Positions 40,174-51,361 of a stretch of 64,000 bases of DNA are shown piece by piece. Position numbers and translations under genes: made by a program. The stretch's first letter is position 1, and every line of letters begins with the position of its first letter. The stretch comes from Sphingomonas sp. GTDB lineage: Bacteria > Pseudomonadota > Alphaproteobacteria > Sphingomonadales > Sphingomonadaceae. A model generated the notes under the pieces. It was given only the letters and a program-made list of their open reading frames with translations. It had not been told where the DNA came from and ran no database searches. The stretch spans positions 62,001-126,000 of the forward strand of contig NZ_JAQZBC010000005.1 of NCBI RefSeq assembly GCF_029239295.1. The letters run 5' to 3'.

Positions 40174-40307
40174 CAGTGCGCGAGACCCTCTCTGATCTTC
40201 ACGATGGAGATGGCGAACACCAGCACCACGAACGCGCCCAGCAGGACCGCCATTACGATCGCGCGGCTTTTCTGCCGGCGCTGGATCAGGTCCCGATCAT
40301 CAATCAT
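40173..40307 (-). CDS. 44-aa single-TM protein between cyoE and ctaG (below ORF-track cut-off)
   Basis: Minus-strand read: [44 protein letters not shown]; its TGA overlaps the ctaG ATG (TGATG) and its ATG overlaps the cyoE stop. Confidence 0.85.
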   Translation of the reverse strand: MIDDRDLIQRRQKSRAIVMAVLLGAFVVLVFAISIVKIREGLAH

Positions 40308-41224
40308 GCTACCCACCGATCGGCGACAAGCGCGCCAAACACTACAAAGAGATACACTATGGAAAATTTGAACAGCGCCTTTTCAGGCAGCATCTTGTCG
40401 TCGTTCGGGGCCGTCGTGCGCCGGGCAACGCGCCATGCCAGCACGCCGAACCACGCCGTCATCGCGCTCGATACCACGCCATAGATCGCGCCGGTCAGGC
40501 CCAGCGGCCACGGCGCCACCGCCACGATCGCCATCGGGATGGTGTACAGGCCGATCTGGTGCCGCGTCACCTTCTCGCCGGCGACGACCGGCAGCATCGG
40601 CACGCCCGCATTGGCGTAATCGGTCTTCACGAACAGCGCGAGCGCCCAGAAGTGCGGCGGCGTCCACAGGAACACGAACATGAACAGCAGCAGCGGCAGC
40701 AGCGCGACATCGCTCGTCGCCGCGGCCCAGCCGATCAGCGGCGGAAACGCGCCTGCGGCCCCGCCGATCACGATGTTCTGCGGCGTCCGGCGCTTCAGCC
40801 AGACGGTATAGATGAGGACATAGAACAGGATCGAGATGGCCAGGATCGCCGCCGCCGCGACGTTCAGCGCCAGGCCCATCAGGATGACCGAGAACGCCCC
40901 CAGGCCGACCCCGAAATGAAGCGCCGACTGGCGCTCCATCCGTCCCGCCGGCAGTGGGCGGCCCATCGTCCGCTTCATCACCGCGTCGATATCCGCCTCA
41001 TACCATTGGTTCAGCGCGCCCGCCGCCCCCGCCCCCAGCGCAATGCACAGGATCGCGGTGAAGCCGAGCACGGGATGGATCGTCACTGGCGCGGCCAGCA
41101 TGCCGCACAGCCCGGTGAAAACCACCAGGGTCAGCACGCGCGGCTTGGTCAGCGCGAGGAAGTCCCGCCAGTCGGCAGGCGGCAAAAGGGGGCTAGCTGG
41201 AGTCATGGAACTGGGGGCGGACAT
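40304..41224 (-). CDS. cyoE: Heme o synthase (protoheme IX farnesyltransferase)
   Basis: [26 protein letters not shown]...[27 protein letters not shown]...[19 protein letters not shown]. Confidence 0.97.
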   Translation of the reverse strand: MSAPSSMTPASPLLPPADWRDFLALTKPRVLTLVVFTGLCGMLAAPVTIHPVLGFTAILCIALGAGAAGALNQWYEADIDAVMKRTMGRPLPAGRMERQSALHFGVGLGAFSVILMGLALNVAAAAILAISILFYVLIYTVWLKRRTPQNIVIGGAAGAFPPLIGWAAATSDVALLPLLLFMFVFLWTPPHFWALALFVKTDYANAGVPMLPVVAGEKVTRHQIGLYTIPMAIVAVAPWPLGLTGAIYGVVSSAMTAWFGVLAWRVARRTTAPNDDKMLPEKALFKFSIVYLFVVFGALVADRWVA

Positions 41225-41274
41225 AGTCTCTTGTCGCGCGGGGGGAAAGTGCGGATGCACGCGATGCTCGGCGA

Positions 41275-41991
41275 TCAGCCGTGCAGCACGTGATCCTTGT
41301 CGCGAACGGTGCGTGCGCTGTTTGCCGGATGCGCCGGATCCTCATAGCCAAAGGCGATGCCGAACAGCAGCTTGTGGTCGTCGCCGACGCCCAGCTCGCG
41401 GTGCACGATCTCGGCATGGTGGCTCAGCGCTCCTTGCGCGCACGATGCAAGCCCGTTCGCGGTCAGCGCCAGCATGAACGATTGCGCATACATCCCGCAA
41501 TCGGCCGCCTCGCGCATCCCCGCCCAGGCCGGGATGAACAGGAACATGGCGTGCGGCGCATCGAAAAAACGGAAATTGCGCAGGAATGATTCGGTCCGCG
41601 CTGCGACATCCTCGCGCGCCACGTTGGTCGCCGCGAACAGCGATTTGGCGGCATCGATCTGGCGCCCGCGATAATGGCCCGGATAGGCGCCGGTCAGCGG
41701 GAAATCGGGGGTCATCTTGGTGCCCGACTTGGCAGCATCGTGAAGCACATTGCGCATCCGCTCCGCGGCGTCGCCCGACACGACATGCGCGGTCCACGGC
41801 TGGACGTTGCAGTTGGACGGCGCCAGCTGCGCCATCTCCATCACCCGCTCCAGCAGCTCGGCGGGCACCGGATCCTTCTTGAACCCGCGCACCGAGCGCC
41901 GCTCGCGCAGCAGCCGCTCCAGCGTGTCGCTGTCGCTGTCGCTGGACCCTGCATTTGCCTGCCCGTTTGTCGCCGCCATTGCCGTCGTCGC
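41275..41991 (-). CDS. Nitroreductase family protein
   Basis: [47 protein letters not shown]...[23 protein letters not shown]. Confidence 0.95.
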   Translation of the reverse strand, partial: ATTAMAATNGQANAGSSDSDSDTLERLLRERRSVRGFKKDPVPAELLERVMEMAQLAPSNCNVQPWTAHVVSGDAAERMRNVLHDAAKSGTKMTPDFPLTGAYPGHYRGRQIDAAKSLFAATNVAREDVAARTESFLRNFRFFDAPHAMFLFIPAWAGMREAADCGMYAQSFMLALTANGLASCAQGALSHHAEIVHRELGVGDDHKLLFGIAFGYEDPAHPANSARTVRDKDHVLHG

Positions 41992-42088
41992 CATCACCCG
42001 CTCCTAAGTCACTTGTTCGAATCTCCTTGCCTCACCGGCGCCGCGAAGTCACCATCACCGGCAAAAGACCAGATGATGGAGAGGCACG

Positions 42089-43840
42089 ATGTACGACCTG
42101 ATCATTCGGGGCGGCACGATCGTAGATGGATCGGGCGCGGCCCCTTACCGCGGCGATGTGGCGATTTCCGGCGATCGCATCGCCGCGATCGGGACCGTCA
42201 GCGGCCCGGCTCGCCGCGAAATCGACGCCGCCGGAAAGCTCGTCACCCCCGGCTGGGTCGATATCCACACCCATTATGACGGCCAGATCACCTGGGCCTC
42301 GCGCATGGACCCGTCCTCGACGCTCGGCGCCACGACCGTCGTCGTGGGCAATTGCGGCGTCGGCTTCGCGCCGGTCCGCCCGCAGGATCACGACACGCTG
42401 ATTCGCTTGATGGAGGGGGTGGAGGACATCCCCGGTGCCGCGCTTCACGAAGGGCTGTCGTGGGAGTGGGAAAGCTTCGGCGAATATATGGATGCGGTCG
42501 ACAAGCTGCCGCACGACATCGACGTCGCCGTGCAGGTGCCGCACGGCGCGCTGCGCGTCTATGTGATGGGCGAGCGCGGCGCGAACCGCGATCCGGCGAC
42601 GCCGGAAGAGAATGAGGAAATGCGCCGCCTGACCGCGCAGGCATTGCGCGACGGTGCGCTCGGCTTCTCCACCACCCGCACGATGGTCCACCGCACCGCC
42701 GATGGCGATCTCACCCCCACCGTCCGCGCCGCGCGCGAGGAGATGGAGGCGATCGCCCGCGGCATTGCCGATGCGGGCTCGGGCGTCCTTCAATGGGTGT
42801 CCGATTTCCAGGAAATGGATGAGGAGTTCAGCCTGGTACGCGATCTGACGCAGATCGCCGGTCAGCCGTTGAGCTTCTCGATGGTCCAGGCCGATGTCGT
42901 TCCCAACCAGTGGCGCGAACTGACTCAACGCCTCGATGCCGCAGTCGCGGAAGGTTACCCCTTGAAGGCGCAGATCGCCGGCCGCCCGGTCGGGCTGATG
43001 CTCGGGCTGCAGGGCTCGGTTCACCCGTTCATCAGCCGCCCCAGCTATCGCGAGATCGCGGACCTGCCGCTGGCAGAGAAGGTCGCCCGGATGCGCGATC
43101 CCGACTTCCGCGCCCGCCTGATCGCCGAAATGCCAGAGAAGGATCACCCCTTCGTCAATTCGGTCGCCGGCGCGCAGCACAAGATGTTCCGCATCACCGA
43201 CCGCGTGGACTATGAACCCGATCCCTCGACCAGCCTCGCCGCCGAGGCCGAGCGGCTTGGCGTCCACCCCGACGAACTGGTCTATGACGCGCTGCTCGAG
43301 GACGAGGGCCGCGCCTTCCTGTTCTTCCCGATGCACAATTACGTCGAAGGCAACCTCAACAACGTCCACGCGATGATCACCAATCCGAACACGCTGTCGG
43401 GCCTGTCGGATGGCGGCGCGCATGTCGGCGCGATCTGCGACGTCAGCCTGCCCACCTTCATGCTGACGCACTGGTGCCGCGATCGCACCCGCGGGCCGCT
43501 GCTCGACCTCGCCGACACGGTGAAGCAGCAGACCCGCGACACCGCGCTTGCCGTCGGGCTGGCGGATCGCGGCCTGCTCGCGCCCGGCTATCTCGCCGAC
43601 GTCAACGTCATCGATTTCGACCAGCTCGAACTCGGCAAGCCGTACATGGTCTATGACCTGCCGACCGGCGCCCGCCGCCTGATGCAGAAGGCGACCGGCT
43701 ATATCGCCACGATCAAGTCGGGCCAGGTGATCTATCAGCACGGCGAGGCCACCGACGCCCTCCCCGGCAAGCTCATCCGCGGTCGTCAGCCGGCACCCGC
43801 CCCTGCCGCCGGCGCGGGGCGACAGGCGGTCGCTGCCTGA
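42089..43840 (+). CDS. N-acyl-D-amino-acid deacylase-like amidohydrolase (paralog 1)
   Basis: MYDLIIRGGTIVDGSGAAPYRGDVAI...[13 protein letters not shown]...[14 protein letters not shown]...[14 protein letters not shown]. Confidence 0.92.
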   Translation: MYDLIIRGGTIVDGSGAAPYRGDVAISGDRIAAIGTVSGPARREIDAAGKLVTPGWVDIHTHYDGQITWASRMDPSSTLGATTVVVGNCGVGFAPVRPQDHDTLIRLMEGVEDIPGAALHEGLSWEWESFGEYMDAVDKLPHDIDVAVQVPHGALRVYVMGERGANRDPATPEENEEMRRLTAQALRDGALGFSTTRTMVHRTADGDLTPTVRAAREEMEAIARGIADAGSGVLQWVSDFQEMDEEFSLVRDLTQIAGQPLSFSMVQADVVPNQWRELTQRLDAAVAEGYPLKAQIAGRPVGLMLGLQGSVHPFISRPSYREIADLPLAEKVARMRDPDFRARLIAEMPEKDHPFVNSVAGAQHKMFRITDRVDYEPDPSTSLAAEAERLGVHPDELVYDALLEDEGRAFLFFPMHNYVEGNLNNVHAMITNPNTLSGLSDGGAHVGAICDVSLPTFMLTHWCRDRTRGPLLDLADTVKQQTRDTALAVGLADRGLLAPGYLADVNVIDFDQLELGKPYMVYDLPTGARRLMQKATGYIATIKSGQVIYQHGEATDALPGKLIRGRQPAPAPAAGAGRQAVAA

Positions 43841-43915
43841 TGCTCGCCACCTTCCCGGCGATGGCGGCGTCACGCTCGTCTAACGGCGCATGGCATACCG
43901 ATCGGACGGGGCCTG

Positions 43916-44818
43916 ATGGCGGGCGGATCTGACATGCCGCCGCTCATCATCGAGGCCGCGCTGAACGGCGCGACGCCCAAGGCGCGCAATCCCAACGTCC
44001 CGGTCAGCCCGCAGGAACTCGCCAGCGGGGCGCTGGCCGCGATGGAGGCCGGCGCCGCGATCGTTCACACGCATATCGAGCGGATGGACATGACCGGCGA
44101 CGCCGCGGTCGACCGCTATATGGAGGCCTACGCCCCCGTGCTCGCGGCTCGGCCCGACGCGATCCTGTGGGGCACCGTTGCCACCGGCCCCGACGTGGAG
44201 GCGCGCTTCGGCCATTATCGTGGCCTTGCCCGAGCCGGCGTGCGGATGGGCGCGTTCGATCCCGGCTCGGTCAACCTCGGCACGCACGGCCCCGACGGCC
44301 TCCCCGGCGCCTCGGTGCTCTACGCCACCACCTACCGCGACATCGCCTGGCTCGCCGATCTCCACGAACAGGAACGCCTCGGCCCGGCAATAGCGATCTA
44401 CGAACCGGGCTGGCTGCGCACCACTTTGGCCTATGAACAGGCCGGCCGGCTCCCCGCCGGCACCTTCGTGAAGCTCTATTTCGGCGGCCGCTACAATTTC
44501 CTCGATGGAAAACGCAGCAACGTCACCTTTGGGCTTCCGCCCACCGAGAAAGCGCTCGATGCCTATCTCGAAATGCTTGAGGGCTCGTCGCTCCCCTGGG
44601 CAGTCGCCGCAATCGGCGATTGCGTCGTCGAAACCGGCTTGGCGAAGCTGGCGATCGAACGCGGCGGCCACGTCCGTGTCGGGCTGGAGGATTTCGGCGG
44701 CGAGCGTCGCCCAAGCAATCTGGAGCTGATCGCCGAGCTCGTTTCGTTCGCGCAACAGGCCGGCCGCCCTATCGCGACGCCCGAACAGGCGAGCCAAATT
44801 CTCGGCCTGCCACGATGA
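43916..44818 (+). CDS. 3-keto-5-aminohexanoate cleavage family (BKACE) protein
   Basis: PPLIIEAALNGATPKARNPNVPVSPQELASGALAAMEAGAAIVHTHIER...VRVGLEDFGGERRPSNLELI. Confidence 0.9.
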   Translation: MAGGSDMPPLIIEAALNGATPKARNPNVPVSPQELASGALAAMEAGAAIVHTHIERMDMTGDAAVDRYMEAYAPVLAARPDAILWGTVATGPDVEARFGHYRGLARAGVRMGAFDPGSVNLGTHGPDGLPGASVLYATTYRDIAWLADLHEQERLGPAIAIYEPGWLRTTLAYEQAGRLPAGTFVKLYFGGRYNFLDGKRSNVTFGLPPTEKALDAYLEMLEGSSLPWAVAAIGDCVVETGLAKLAIERGGHVRVGLEDFGGERRPSNLELIAELVSFAQQAGRPIATPEQASQILGLPR

Positions 44819-44919
44819 GGCCGGCCCCGTATCAGACGTGGCCAATCGTCTCCGCAGACAGGCCAATGTTCTCCGGCAACAGGCCGGACTGACCCCATCA
44901 CGATTCCAGGAGAGGCCAC

Positions 44920-46665
44920 ATGTACGATCTGTTGGTGAAGAACGGCACCATCGTCGATGGCACCGGCGCCCCCCGCTACCGCGGCGATGTCGCGGTGCGG
45001 GGTGACACGATCGTCGCTGTGGGCCAAGTGTCTGGAACAGCACGTGAAACCATCGACGCCGATGGCTGCATCGTCACCCCCGGCTTTGTCGATATTCACA
45101 CCCACTACGACGGCCAGGTCTCCTGGGACAGTGTGTTGGCCCCCTCCTCGATCAACGGCGTCACCTCCGCCGCGATGGGAAATTGCGGCGTAGGATTCGC
45201 CCCCGCCCGCGCCGACAAACACGACTGGCTGATCCAGCTTTTGGAAGGGGTCGAGGACATTCCCGGCACCGCGCTGGCGGAGGGGCTGACGTGGAATTGG
45301 GAGAGTTTTCCCGATTATCTCAATGCCTTGAGCGAGCGTGAATATACCATCGATCTCGGCGCCCACATGCCCCACGCAGCACTTCGCGCCTACGTCATGG
45401 GCGATCGCGGCGGTGACCATCTGGCCCGCCCGACGCAGGGCGAAATAGATCGCATGGCCAGCCTGACCGCCGAGGCGATGGAGGCCGGCGCGCTCGGCTT
45501 CTCCACCTCGCGCACCCACGCCCACCGCAGCCGCGACGGGCTCAACATCGGCACGCTGACGGCCGAGGATCCCGAACTGCTCGGCATCGCCGCCGCGCTG
45601 CGCACCACGGGCAAGGGCGTCATCCAGTTGATTTCTGACGCTTATCTCACTGCCGACGATGATTTTGCGGCGGCCGAGCTCCAGCTGATTCGCCGCCTCG
45701 CCACCACCAGCGGCCGCCGCGTTTCCTTCACCGTGCAGCAGACCGACGACGCGCCCGATCGCTGGAAAAGCATTTACCGCGAGATTGATCAGATGGTTGC
45801 CGACGGCCTTCCGGTCAGCGCGCAGGTCGCGCCGCGGCCGATCGGCGCGATCCTCTCCTTCGCCTCCACCACCAACCCGTTCGTCGTATCCGGAACCTAC
45901 CGCCGCATCGCCTCGCAAAGCGCCACCGTCGATGCGCGGCTCGAGGCGCTGGCCGATCCCGACGTGCGCTCTGCGATCCTCGCCGAACATGCCGGCTTCC
46001 ACGCCAGCGAAGGCTTTATCGCGCTGATCACACGCGGTTTTTCGCGCATGTTCCGGATGACCGACCCGGTCGACTACGAACCGCACGAAAGCCAGTCGAT
46101 CGCCGCAGAGGCCGCGCGCGCCAATGTTGATCCCGCTGCCTATGTCTACGACGCCCTGATGGAAGAAGGCGGACGGCGCCTGCTGTACATGCCGCTGATC
46201 AACTACGCCCGCGGCAATCTGGACGATGTACACGGCATGATGACCGGCAATCATGTGCTCTACGGCTTGTCTGACGGCGGCGCGCATTGCGGCACCATTT
46301 GCGACGGCAGCTTCCCCACCACGACGCTTGCGCTCTGGTCGCGCGGCAACAAGGCGGGCCTCAGCACCCCGATCGAATCGCTGGTCCACGGCTACAGCCA
46401 GAAGAACGCCGCGCATGTCGGCTGGCACGATCGCGGCGTGCTGGCGCCCGGCTATCTCGCCGATCTCAACGTGATCGCGCTCGACGACCTTGCGCTTGCC
46501 CCGCCCGAAATCGTGCAGGATCTGCCCGCCGGCGGCACCCGCCTCCTCCAGCAACCGCGCGGCTACGAATGGACCGTGAAGTCCGGCGTCCCGACCTTCG
46601 CGCGCGGGGAATGGACCGGGCGCACCCCGGGCCGCTTGGTACGCGGCGCTCGCACTTTGAGCTGA
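44920..46665 (+). CDS. N-acyl-D-amino-acid deacylase-like amidohydrolase (paralog 2)
   Basis: [26 protein letters not shown]...[18 protein letters not shown]...[17 protein letters not shown]...[16 protein letters not shown]. Confidence 0.92.
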   Translation: MYDLLVKNGTIVDGTGAPRYRGDVAVRGDTIVAVGQVSGTARETIDADGCIVTPGFVDIHTHYDGQVSWDSVLAPSSINGVTSAAMGNCGVGFAPARADKHDWLIQLLEGVEDIPGTALAEGLTWNWESFPDYLNALSEREYTIDLGAHMPHAALRAYVMGDRGGDHLARPTQGEIDRMASLTAEAMEAGALGFSTSRTHAHRSRDGLNIGTLTAEDPELLGIAAALRTTGKGVIQLISDAYLTADDDFAAAELQLIRRLATTSGRRVSFTVQQTDDAPDRWKSIYREIDQMVADGLPVSAQVAPRPIGAILSFASTTNPFVVSGTYRRIASQSATVDARLEALADPDVRSAILAEHAGFHASEGFIALITRGFSRMFRMTDPVDYEPHESQSIAAEAARANVDPAAYVYDALMEEGGRRLLYMPLINYARGNLDDVHGMMTGNHVLYGLSDGGAHCGTICDGSFPTTTLALWSRGNKAGLSTPIESLVHGYSQKNAAHVGWHDRGVLAPGYLADLNVIALDDLALAPPEIVQDLPAGGTRLLQQPRGYEWTVKSGVPTFARGEWTGRTPGRLVRGARTLS

Positions 46666-46843
46666 GTCGAAGCGCTTCCGGTGCATCGGCAGGCAAGGCG
46701 CGCCCGGCTATAGCGGCCCTTGCCTTCCGGTCGGCCGGCGGCATAGGCGAGCGGCGAGGCTGCTGCCGGCGACGATCGCGCCGGCGCGCCGCCGTCCGGC
46801 GACCATGATCGCCGCCCCGCCATGTTGGACAGCGCCGCCAGAT

Positions 46844-47869
46844 ATGAACGTCGACCTTTTTGATTTTGATCTTCCCGCAGAGCGTATCGCGCTGCGCCCC
46901 GCCGCGCCGCGCGATTCCGCTCGGCTGCTGGTGCTCGACGGCGCGACGACGCGTGACCGGATCGTGTCCGACCTGCCCAGCGAATTGCGCGCGAACGACA
47001 TCCTGGTCTTCAACGACACGCGCGTCATTCCGGCGCAGCTTGAAGGAACGCGCGGCGAGGCACGGATCGGCGCCACGCTGCACAAGCGAGAGGGGCCGCG
47101 CCGCTGGCGTGCCTTTATCCGCAATGCCAAGCGGCTGCGCCCCGGCGACACGATCGATTTCGGCGCCGGGGTAACCGCAGTCGCCAGCGACCGCGCGCAG
47201 GACGGCAGCTTTGCGCTGGACTTCGCCGGCGACGAACCCGTCGAGTTGCTGCTGGAGCGTGCCGGTCGCATGCCGCTGCCGCCCTATATCGCGGCGAAGC
47301 GCCCGACCGATGCACGCGACGCAGACGATTATCAGACGATGTTCGCGCGCGAGGCCGGCGCCGTCGCCGCGCCGACCGCCGCGTTGCATTTCACGCCTGA
47401 TCTGATGGCCTCACTCGATGCCGCGGAAATTGCCCACACCACCCTCACCCTTCACGTCGGTGCGGGCACCTTCCTGCCCGTGAAGGCGCAGGATACCGCC
47501 GACCACCAGATGCATGCCGAATGGGGCAGGATCGACGCGCCGACCGCTGATCGCCTGAACGCCGTGCGCGCGGCCGGCGGCCGGGTGATTGCGGTCGGCA
47601 CCACCTCGCTTCGCCTGATCGAAAGCGCCACCGATCAGAATGGCGCGATCAGGCCGTTCGAGGGCGATACCTCGATCTTCATCACGCCCGGCTATCGCTT
47701 CCGCGGGGTCGACGGTCTCTTGACCAACTTCCACCTCCCCCGCTCGACGCTGTTCATGCTGGTTTCGGCGCTGATGGGGCTGGAGCGGATGCAGGGGGCC
47801 TATGCGCATGCGATCGCGCATGGCTACCGCTTCTACTCCTATGGCGACGCCTCGCTGCTGCTCCCCTGA
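46844..47869 (+). CDS. queA: S-adenosylmethionine:tRNA ribosyltransferase-isomerase
   Basis: [32 protein letters not shown]...[15 protein letters not shown]...[30 protein letters not shown]. Confidence 0.97.
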   Translation: MNVDLFDFDLPAERIALRPAAPRDSARLLVLDGATTRDRIVSDLPSELRANDILVFNDTRVIPAQLEGTRGEARIGATLHKREGPRRWRAFIRNAKRLRPGDTIDFGAGVTAVASDRAQDGSFALDFAGDEPVELLLERAGRMPLPPYIAAKRPTDARDADDYQTMFAREAGAVAAPTAALHFTPDLMASLDAAEIAHTTLTLHVGAGTFLPVKAQDTADHQMHAEWGRIDAPTADRLNAVRAAGGRVIAVGTTSLRLIESATDQNGAIRPFEGDTSIFITPGYRFRGVDGLLTNFHLPRSTLFMLVSALMGLERMQGAYAHAIAHGYRFYSYGDASLLLP

Positions 47870-47881
47870 CAGCTGACCGGG

Positions 47882-48487
47882 TCAGCTTGCGGCGATCAGG
47901 GCGGTCGACTCGGCGTCGGCCCAATCCTTCGCGCCGCTCACCCGCCAAAGCTCGCGCCCATTGGCGTCCAGCATGATCGTCATTGGCAGGTTCGCCTTAT
48001 AGGCCAGGCTCAGGCCAAGGTCCGGATCGACATAGGGCACCAGCCGCGTCAGGCGCTGCTCGGCAAAGAACGGCGCGACCTTTTCGCGCTGCATGTCCTG
48101 GCTGACCGCCAGAACATGCACCTTGTCGCCCGCAATCGCCGCCGCAGCGTTGAGGCTGGGCATTTCCTTGATGCAGGGCGCGCACCAGGTCGCCCACAGG
48201 TTCAGCAGCACGGGCTTCCCGCGAAAGTCCGCCAGGCTGATCTTCTTGCCCGCCGGATCGAAGAAGGTGACGGTCGGCGCCGCTTCGCCCTGATGCGACC
48301 GGTCGATCTTCCCTGCGACACTGCCTGCGGGCTTGTTTCCGACGACCTCGTCCGACGTCACCTCGTCCGGGCTCATGCCGTTGGTGGCAGCGACGTTCGC
48401 TTGCTCACCGGCGGGCGTTTGCTTATCGCAGGCCGAGGCTGCGAGCGCGGCCGCAAGGAGAAAGACAGTTCCCGAGCGCGAAGACAT
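47882..48487 (-). CDS. TlpA family thiol:disulfide reductase, lipoprotein signal
   Basis: [23 protein letters not shown] lipobox; [23 protein letters not shown] thioredoxin motif. Confidence 0.94.
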   Translation of the reverse strand: MSSRSGTVFLLAAALAASACDKQTPAGEQANVAATNGMSPDEVTSDEVVGNKPAGSVAGKIDRSHQGEAAPTVTFFDPAGKKISLADFRGKPVLLNLWATWCAPCIKEMPSLNAAAAIAGDKVHVLAVSQDMQREKVAPFFAEQRLTRLVPYVDPDLGLSLAYKANLPMTIMLDANGRELWRVSGAKDWADAESTALIAAS

Positions 48488-49871
48488 GAGCGGTTCCAAC
48501 CAGATGTGGGGCGGACGATTTGCCGAAGGGCCGGCCGCGGTCATGCGCGAGATAAATGCCTCCATACCCTTCGACAAGCGAATGTGGCGGCAGGACATCC
48601 GCGGGAGCCAAGCGCATGTCGCGATGCTCGCCAAGCAGAACATCATCGGCGCCGATGATGCGGCGGCGATCGCACGCGGGCTTGAGGCTGTTCAGGCGCA
48701 TTATGAAGAGGTTGGTGTCGCCGAAGACCTCGTGCTTGAAGACATCCACATGCAGACCGAAGCACGGCTGGCCGAGGCGATCGGGCCCACTGCCGGCCGC
48801 CTGCATACCGCGCGCAGCCGCAACGATCAGGTCGCGACCGATTTCCGCCTCTGGGTGCGCGACGCGATCGATCAGACACTTGCCGCGCTTGCCGCTTTCC
48901 AGCGCGCGTTGCTGGATCGCGCCGATGAACATGCCGCAAGCGTCATGCCTGGCTTCACGCATCTCCAGTCTGCGCAGCCGGTGACGCTCGGTCATCACCT
49001 CATGGCCTATGTCGAAATGGCGCGCCGCGACGTCAGCCGCTTTACCGACGCGCGCGTCCGCATGAATCAGTCGCCGCTCGGCTCCGCCGCCCTCGCCGGC
49101 ACGGGTTTCCCGGTCGATCGTCACGCGACGGCCGCAGCGCTGGGGTTTGACGGTCCAACCCGCAACTCGCTTGATGCCGTGTCCGACCGCGACTTCGCGA
49201 TCGAGTATCTCACCTGCGCCGCGCAATGCGCGCTTCACCTGTCGCGGCTGGCCGAGGAGTTCGTGCTCTGGGCGTCGCAGCCGTTCGGCTTCGTATCGCT
49301 CAGCGACCAATGGTCGACCGGCAGCTCCATCATGCCGCAAAAGCGCAATCCCGACGCGGCGGAGCTGGTTCGGGGCCACGCAGGGCGCATCACCGGGTGC
49401 CTAGTCAGCCTCATGGTGACGATGAAGGGGCTCCCGCTGGCCTATTCAAAGGACATGCAGGACGACAAGCCGCCGGTTTTCGAATGCCACGACCTGCTTG
49501 GCCTCTGCCTTGCCGCGATGACGGGCATGGTGGAAAGCGCGACCTTCCGCACCGATCGGATGCGGGCGCTGGCAGAAAGCGGCTTTGCCACGGCGACCGA
49601 CCTCGCCGACTGGCTGGTCCGCGAGGCCGGCATCCCGTTCCGCGAAGCGCATCACATCACCGGCCGCGCCGTGGCGCGCGCCGAAGCGGCAGGCGTCCGG
49701 CTCGATCAATTGCCGATCGAGGATCTCGTCGCGATTGACGCGCGGATCGACCGTCGCGTTTACGACGTCCTTTCCGTCGACGCATCAGTCGCCAGCCGGA
49801 CGAGCTTTGGCGGCACTGCTCCGGACAATGTGCGCGCGGCCGTTCGCGAAGCGCGGGAGGCACTGGCATGA
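48486..49871 (+). CDS. argH: Argininosuccinate lyase
   Basis: [44 protein letters not shown]...[20 protein letters not shown]. Confidence 0.97.
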   Translation: MSGSNQMWGGRFAEGPAAVMREINASIPFDKRMWRQDIRGSQAHVAMLAKQNIIGADDAAAIARGLEAVQAHYEEVGVAEDLVLEDIHMQTEARLAEAIGPTAGRLHTARSRNDQVATDFRLWVRDAIDQTLAALAAFQRALLDRADEHAASVMPGFTHLQSAQPVTLGHHLMAYVEMARRDVSRFTDARVRMNQSPLGSAALAGTGFPVDRHATAAALGFDGPTRNSLDAVSDRDFAIEYLTCAAQCALHLSRLAEEFVLWASQPFGFVSLSDQWSTGSSIMPQKRNPDAAELVRGHAGRITGCLVSLMVTMKGLPLAYSKDMQDDKPPVFECHDLLGLCLAAMTGMVESATFRTDRMRALAESGFATATDLADWLVREAGIPFREAHHITGRAVARAEAAGVRLDQLPIEDLVAIDARIDRRVYDVLSVDASVASRTSFGGTAPDNVRAAVREAREALA

Positions 49872-50101
49872 GAGCCGCTATCCTTCTTGCCGCCGCCCTG
49901 CTGAGCGCCTGCGGCTCTTCGCGCGGCTTGCGCCCCGCGGAGGGGGAACGCCTGCCCGTCGCCCCTTATGGTGCGACGGCAACGCCAACTCCGGCAGAGC
50001 TCCTGACCCCCTCGCCCCAGGCCCGCCCGGGCCGCAGCGACGAAGTGCTGCGCAATTCAGAACAGCGTCGCAGCGACGAATTCGATCTCCCGCCAAGGTA
50101 A
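49868..50101 (+). CDS. Small lipoprotein between argH and lysA (LptM-like position)
   Basis: [36 protein letters not shown]; lipobox LLSAC; ATGA overlap with argH. Confidence 0.8.
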   Translation: MRAAILLAAALLSACGSSRGLRPAEGERLPVAPYGATATPTPAELLTPSPQARPGRSDEVLRNSEQRRSDEFDLPPR

Positions 50102-50104
50102 CCA

Positions 50105-51361
50105 ATGGACCATTTCGCTCTAGTCAACGGCGAGCTTCACTGTGAAGCCGTCCCGCTCTCGCGCATCGCGGCAGAGGTGGGAACGCCGGTTTATGTCTAT
50201 TCCGCCAGCACCTTGCGCAATCAGGCCCGCCGTTTCCGTGACGGGCTGAAAGGCGTGGCGAAGGTCCACGTCGCCTATGCCGTGAAAGCGAACCCGAACA
50301 TCGCGGTGCTCAACGTCCTGGCGCGTGAGGGTTATGGCGCCGACGTGGTGTCGGGTGGCGAGATGGCACGCGCACTGGCTGCGGGAATGCCGGCCAAGGA
50401 CATCGTCTTTTCGGGCGTGGGCAAGACTCGCGCGGAGCTGATCGGCGGGATCGAGGCCGGGATCGGGCAGTTCAACATCGAGCTGGAAGAGGAAGGCGTT
50501 GTGCTGGCGCAGTTGGCCGCGGAACGCGGCAAGACCGCCAGTGCCGTGCTGCGGGTCAATCCGGATGTCGATGCCGGCACGCACGCCAAAATTTCGACCG
50601 GCAAGCGCGAGAACAAGTTCGGCGTGGCGATTGACGAGGCGGCCGGCATCTTCGGTCGGCTGTCTCAGCTGGATGGGCTGAACCTGCGCGGCGTGGCGAT
50701 CCATATTGGCTCGCAGTTGCTGAACCTGGCACCGCTAGAGGCAGCATTCGAGCGGATCGGCGCCTTTGTCGCCGAATTGCGCGCCGCTGGGCACACGATC
50801 ACCCACGTCGATCTCGGCGGCGGTCTGGGCGTCACCTACAAGGACGGCGATGTCCCCCCCGACCCCGCCGATTTCGGCGCCATGGTCGCGCGGGTGACAC
50901 GCGACTGGAACGTAACGCTGATGTTCGAGCCAGGCCGGGTGATCGCCGGTAATGCCGGCGTGCTGCTGACCGAGGTGATCTGGGTAAAGCCGGGGGTCAC
51001 TAGTCCCTATGTCATCGTGGACGCGGCGATGAACGACCTAGCGCGCCCGGCGCTGTATGATGCGTGGCATGACTTTGCCGCCGTACGCCCGACCGGTGAG
51101 CGGATGGTCGCCAATATCGCAGGCCCCGTGTGCGAAACGGGCGACACCTTCGCGCGCGATCGCGACATTGACGCCGTACGGTCCGGGGATCTGGCGATCT
51201 TCCGCACTGCCGGGGCATATGGCGCGACCATGGCGTCGACGTACAACTCACGCCCACTGGTGCCCGAAGTGCTGGTCGACGGCGATCGCTACGCGGTGGT
51301 CGCAGACCGGATTTCGGCCGAGACGATCCTCGCTGCCGAGCGCGTACCGGACTGGTTGTGA
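50105..51361 (+). CDS. lysA: Diaminopimelate decarboxylase
   Basis: TPVYVYSASTLRNQARRF...VAYAVKANPNIAVLNVLAREGYGADVVSGGEMARAL...CETGDTFARDR. Confidence 0.97.
   Translation: MDHFALVNGELHCEAVPLSRIAAEVGTPVYVYSASTLRNQARRFRDGLKGVAKVHVAYAVKANPNIAVLNVLAREGYGADVVSGGEMARALAAGMPAKDIVFSGVGKTRAELIGGIEAGIGQFNIELEEEGVVLAQLAAERGKTASAVLRVNPDVDAGTHAKISTGKRENKFGVAIDEAAGIFGRLSQLDGLNLRGVAIHIGSQLLNLAPLEAAFERIGAFVAELRAAGHTITHVDLGGGLGVTYKDGDVPPDPADFGAMVARVTRDWNVTLMFEPGRVIAGNAGVLLTEVIWVKPGVTSPYVIVDAAMNDLARPALYDAWHDFAAVRPTGERMVANIAGPVCETGDTFARDRDIDAVRSGDLAIFRTAGAYGATMASTYNSRPLVPEVLVDGDRYAVVADRISAETILAAERVPDWL

Noticed and set aside
44752-44895. Recurrent caacaggccgg/gacaggccaatg strings around the end of the BKACE gene
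   Set aside because: Short, imperfect and partly within coding sequence; no arm structure or target-site duplication to suggest a mobile element.
44563-46686. 707-aa minus-strand ORF antisense to the amidohydrolase and BKACE end (and similar 42032-43873)
   Set aside because: Shadow ORFs of strongly supported plus-strand enzymes, with no recognisable domain.
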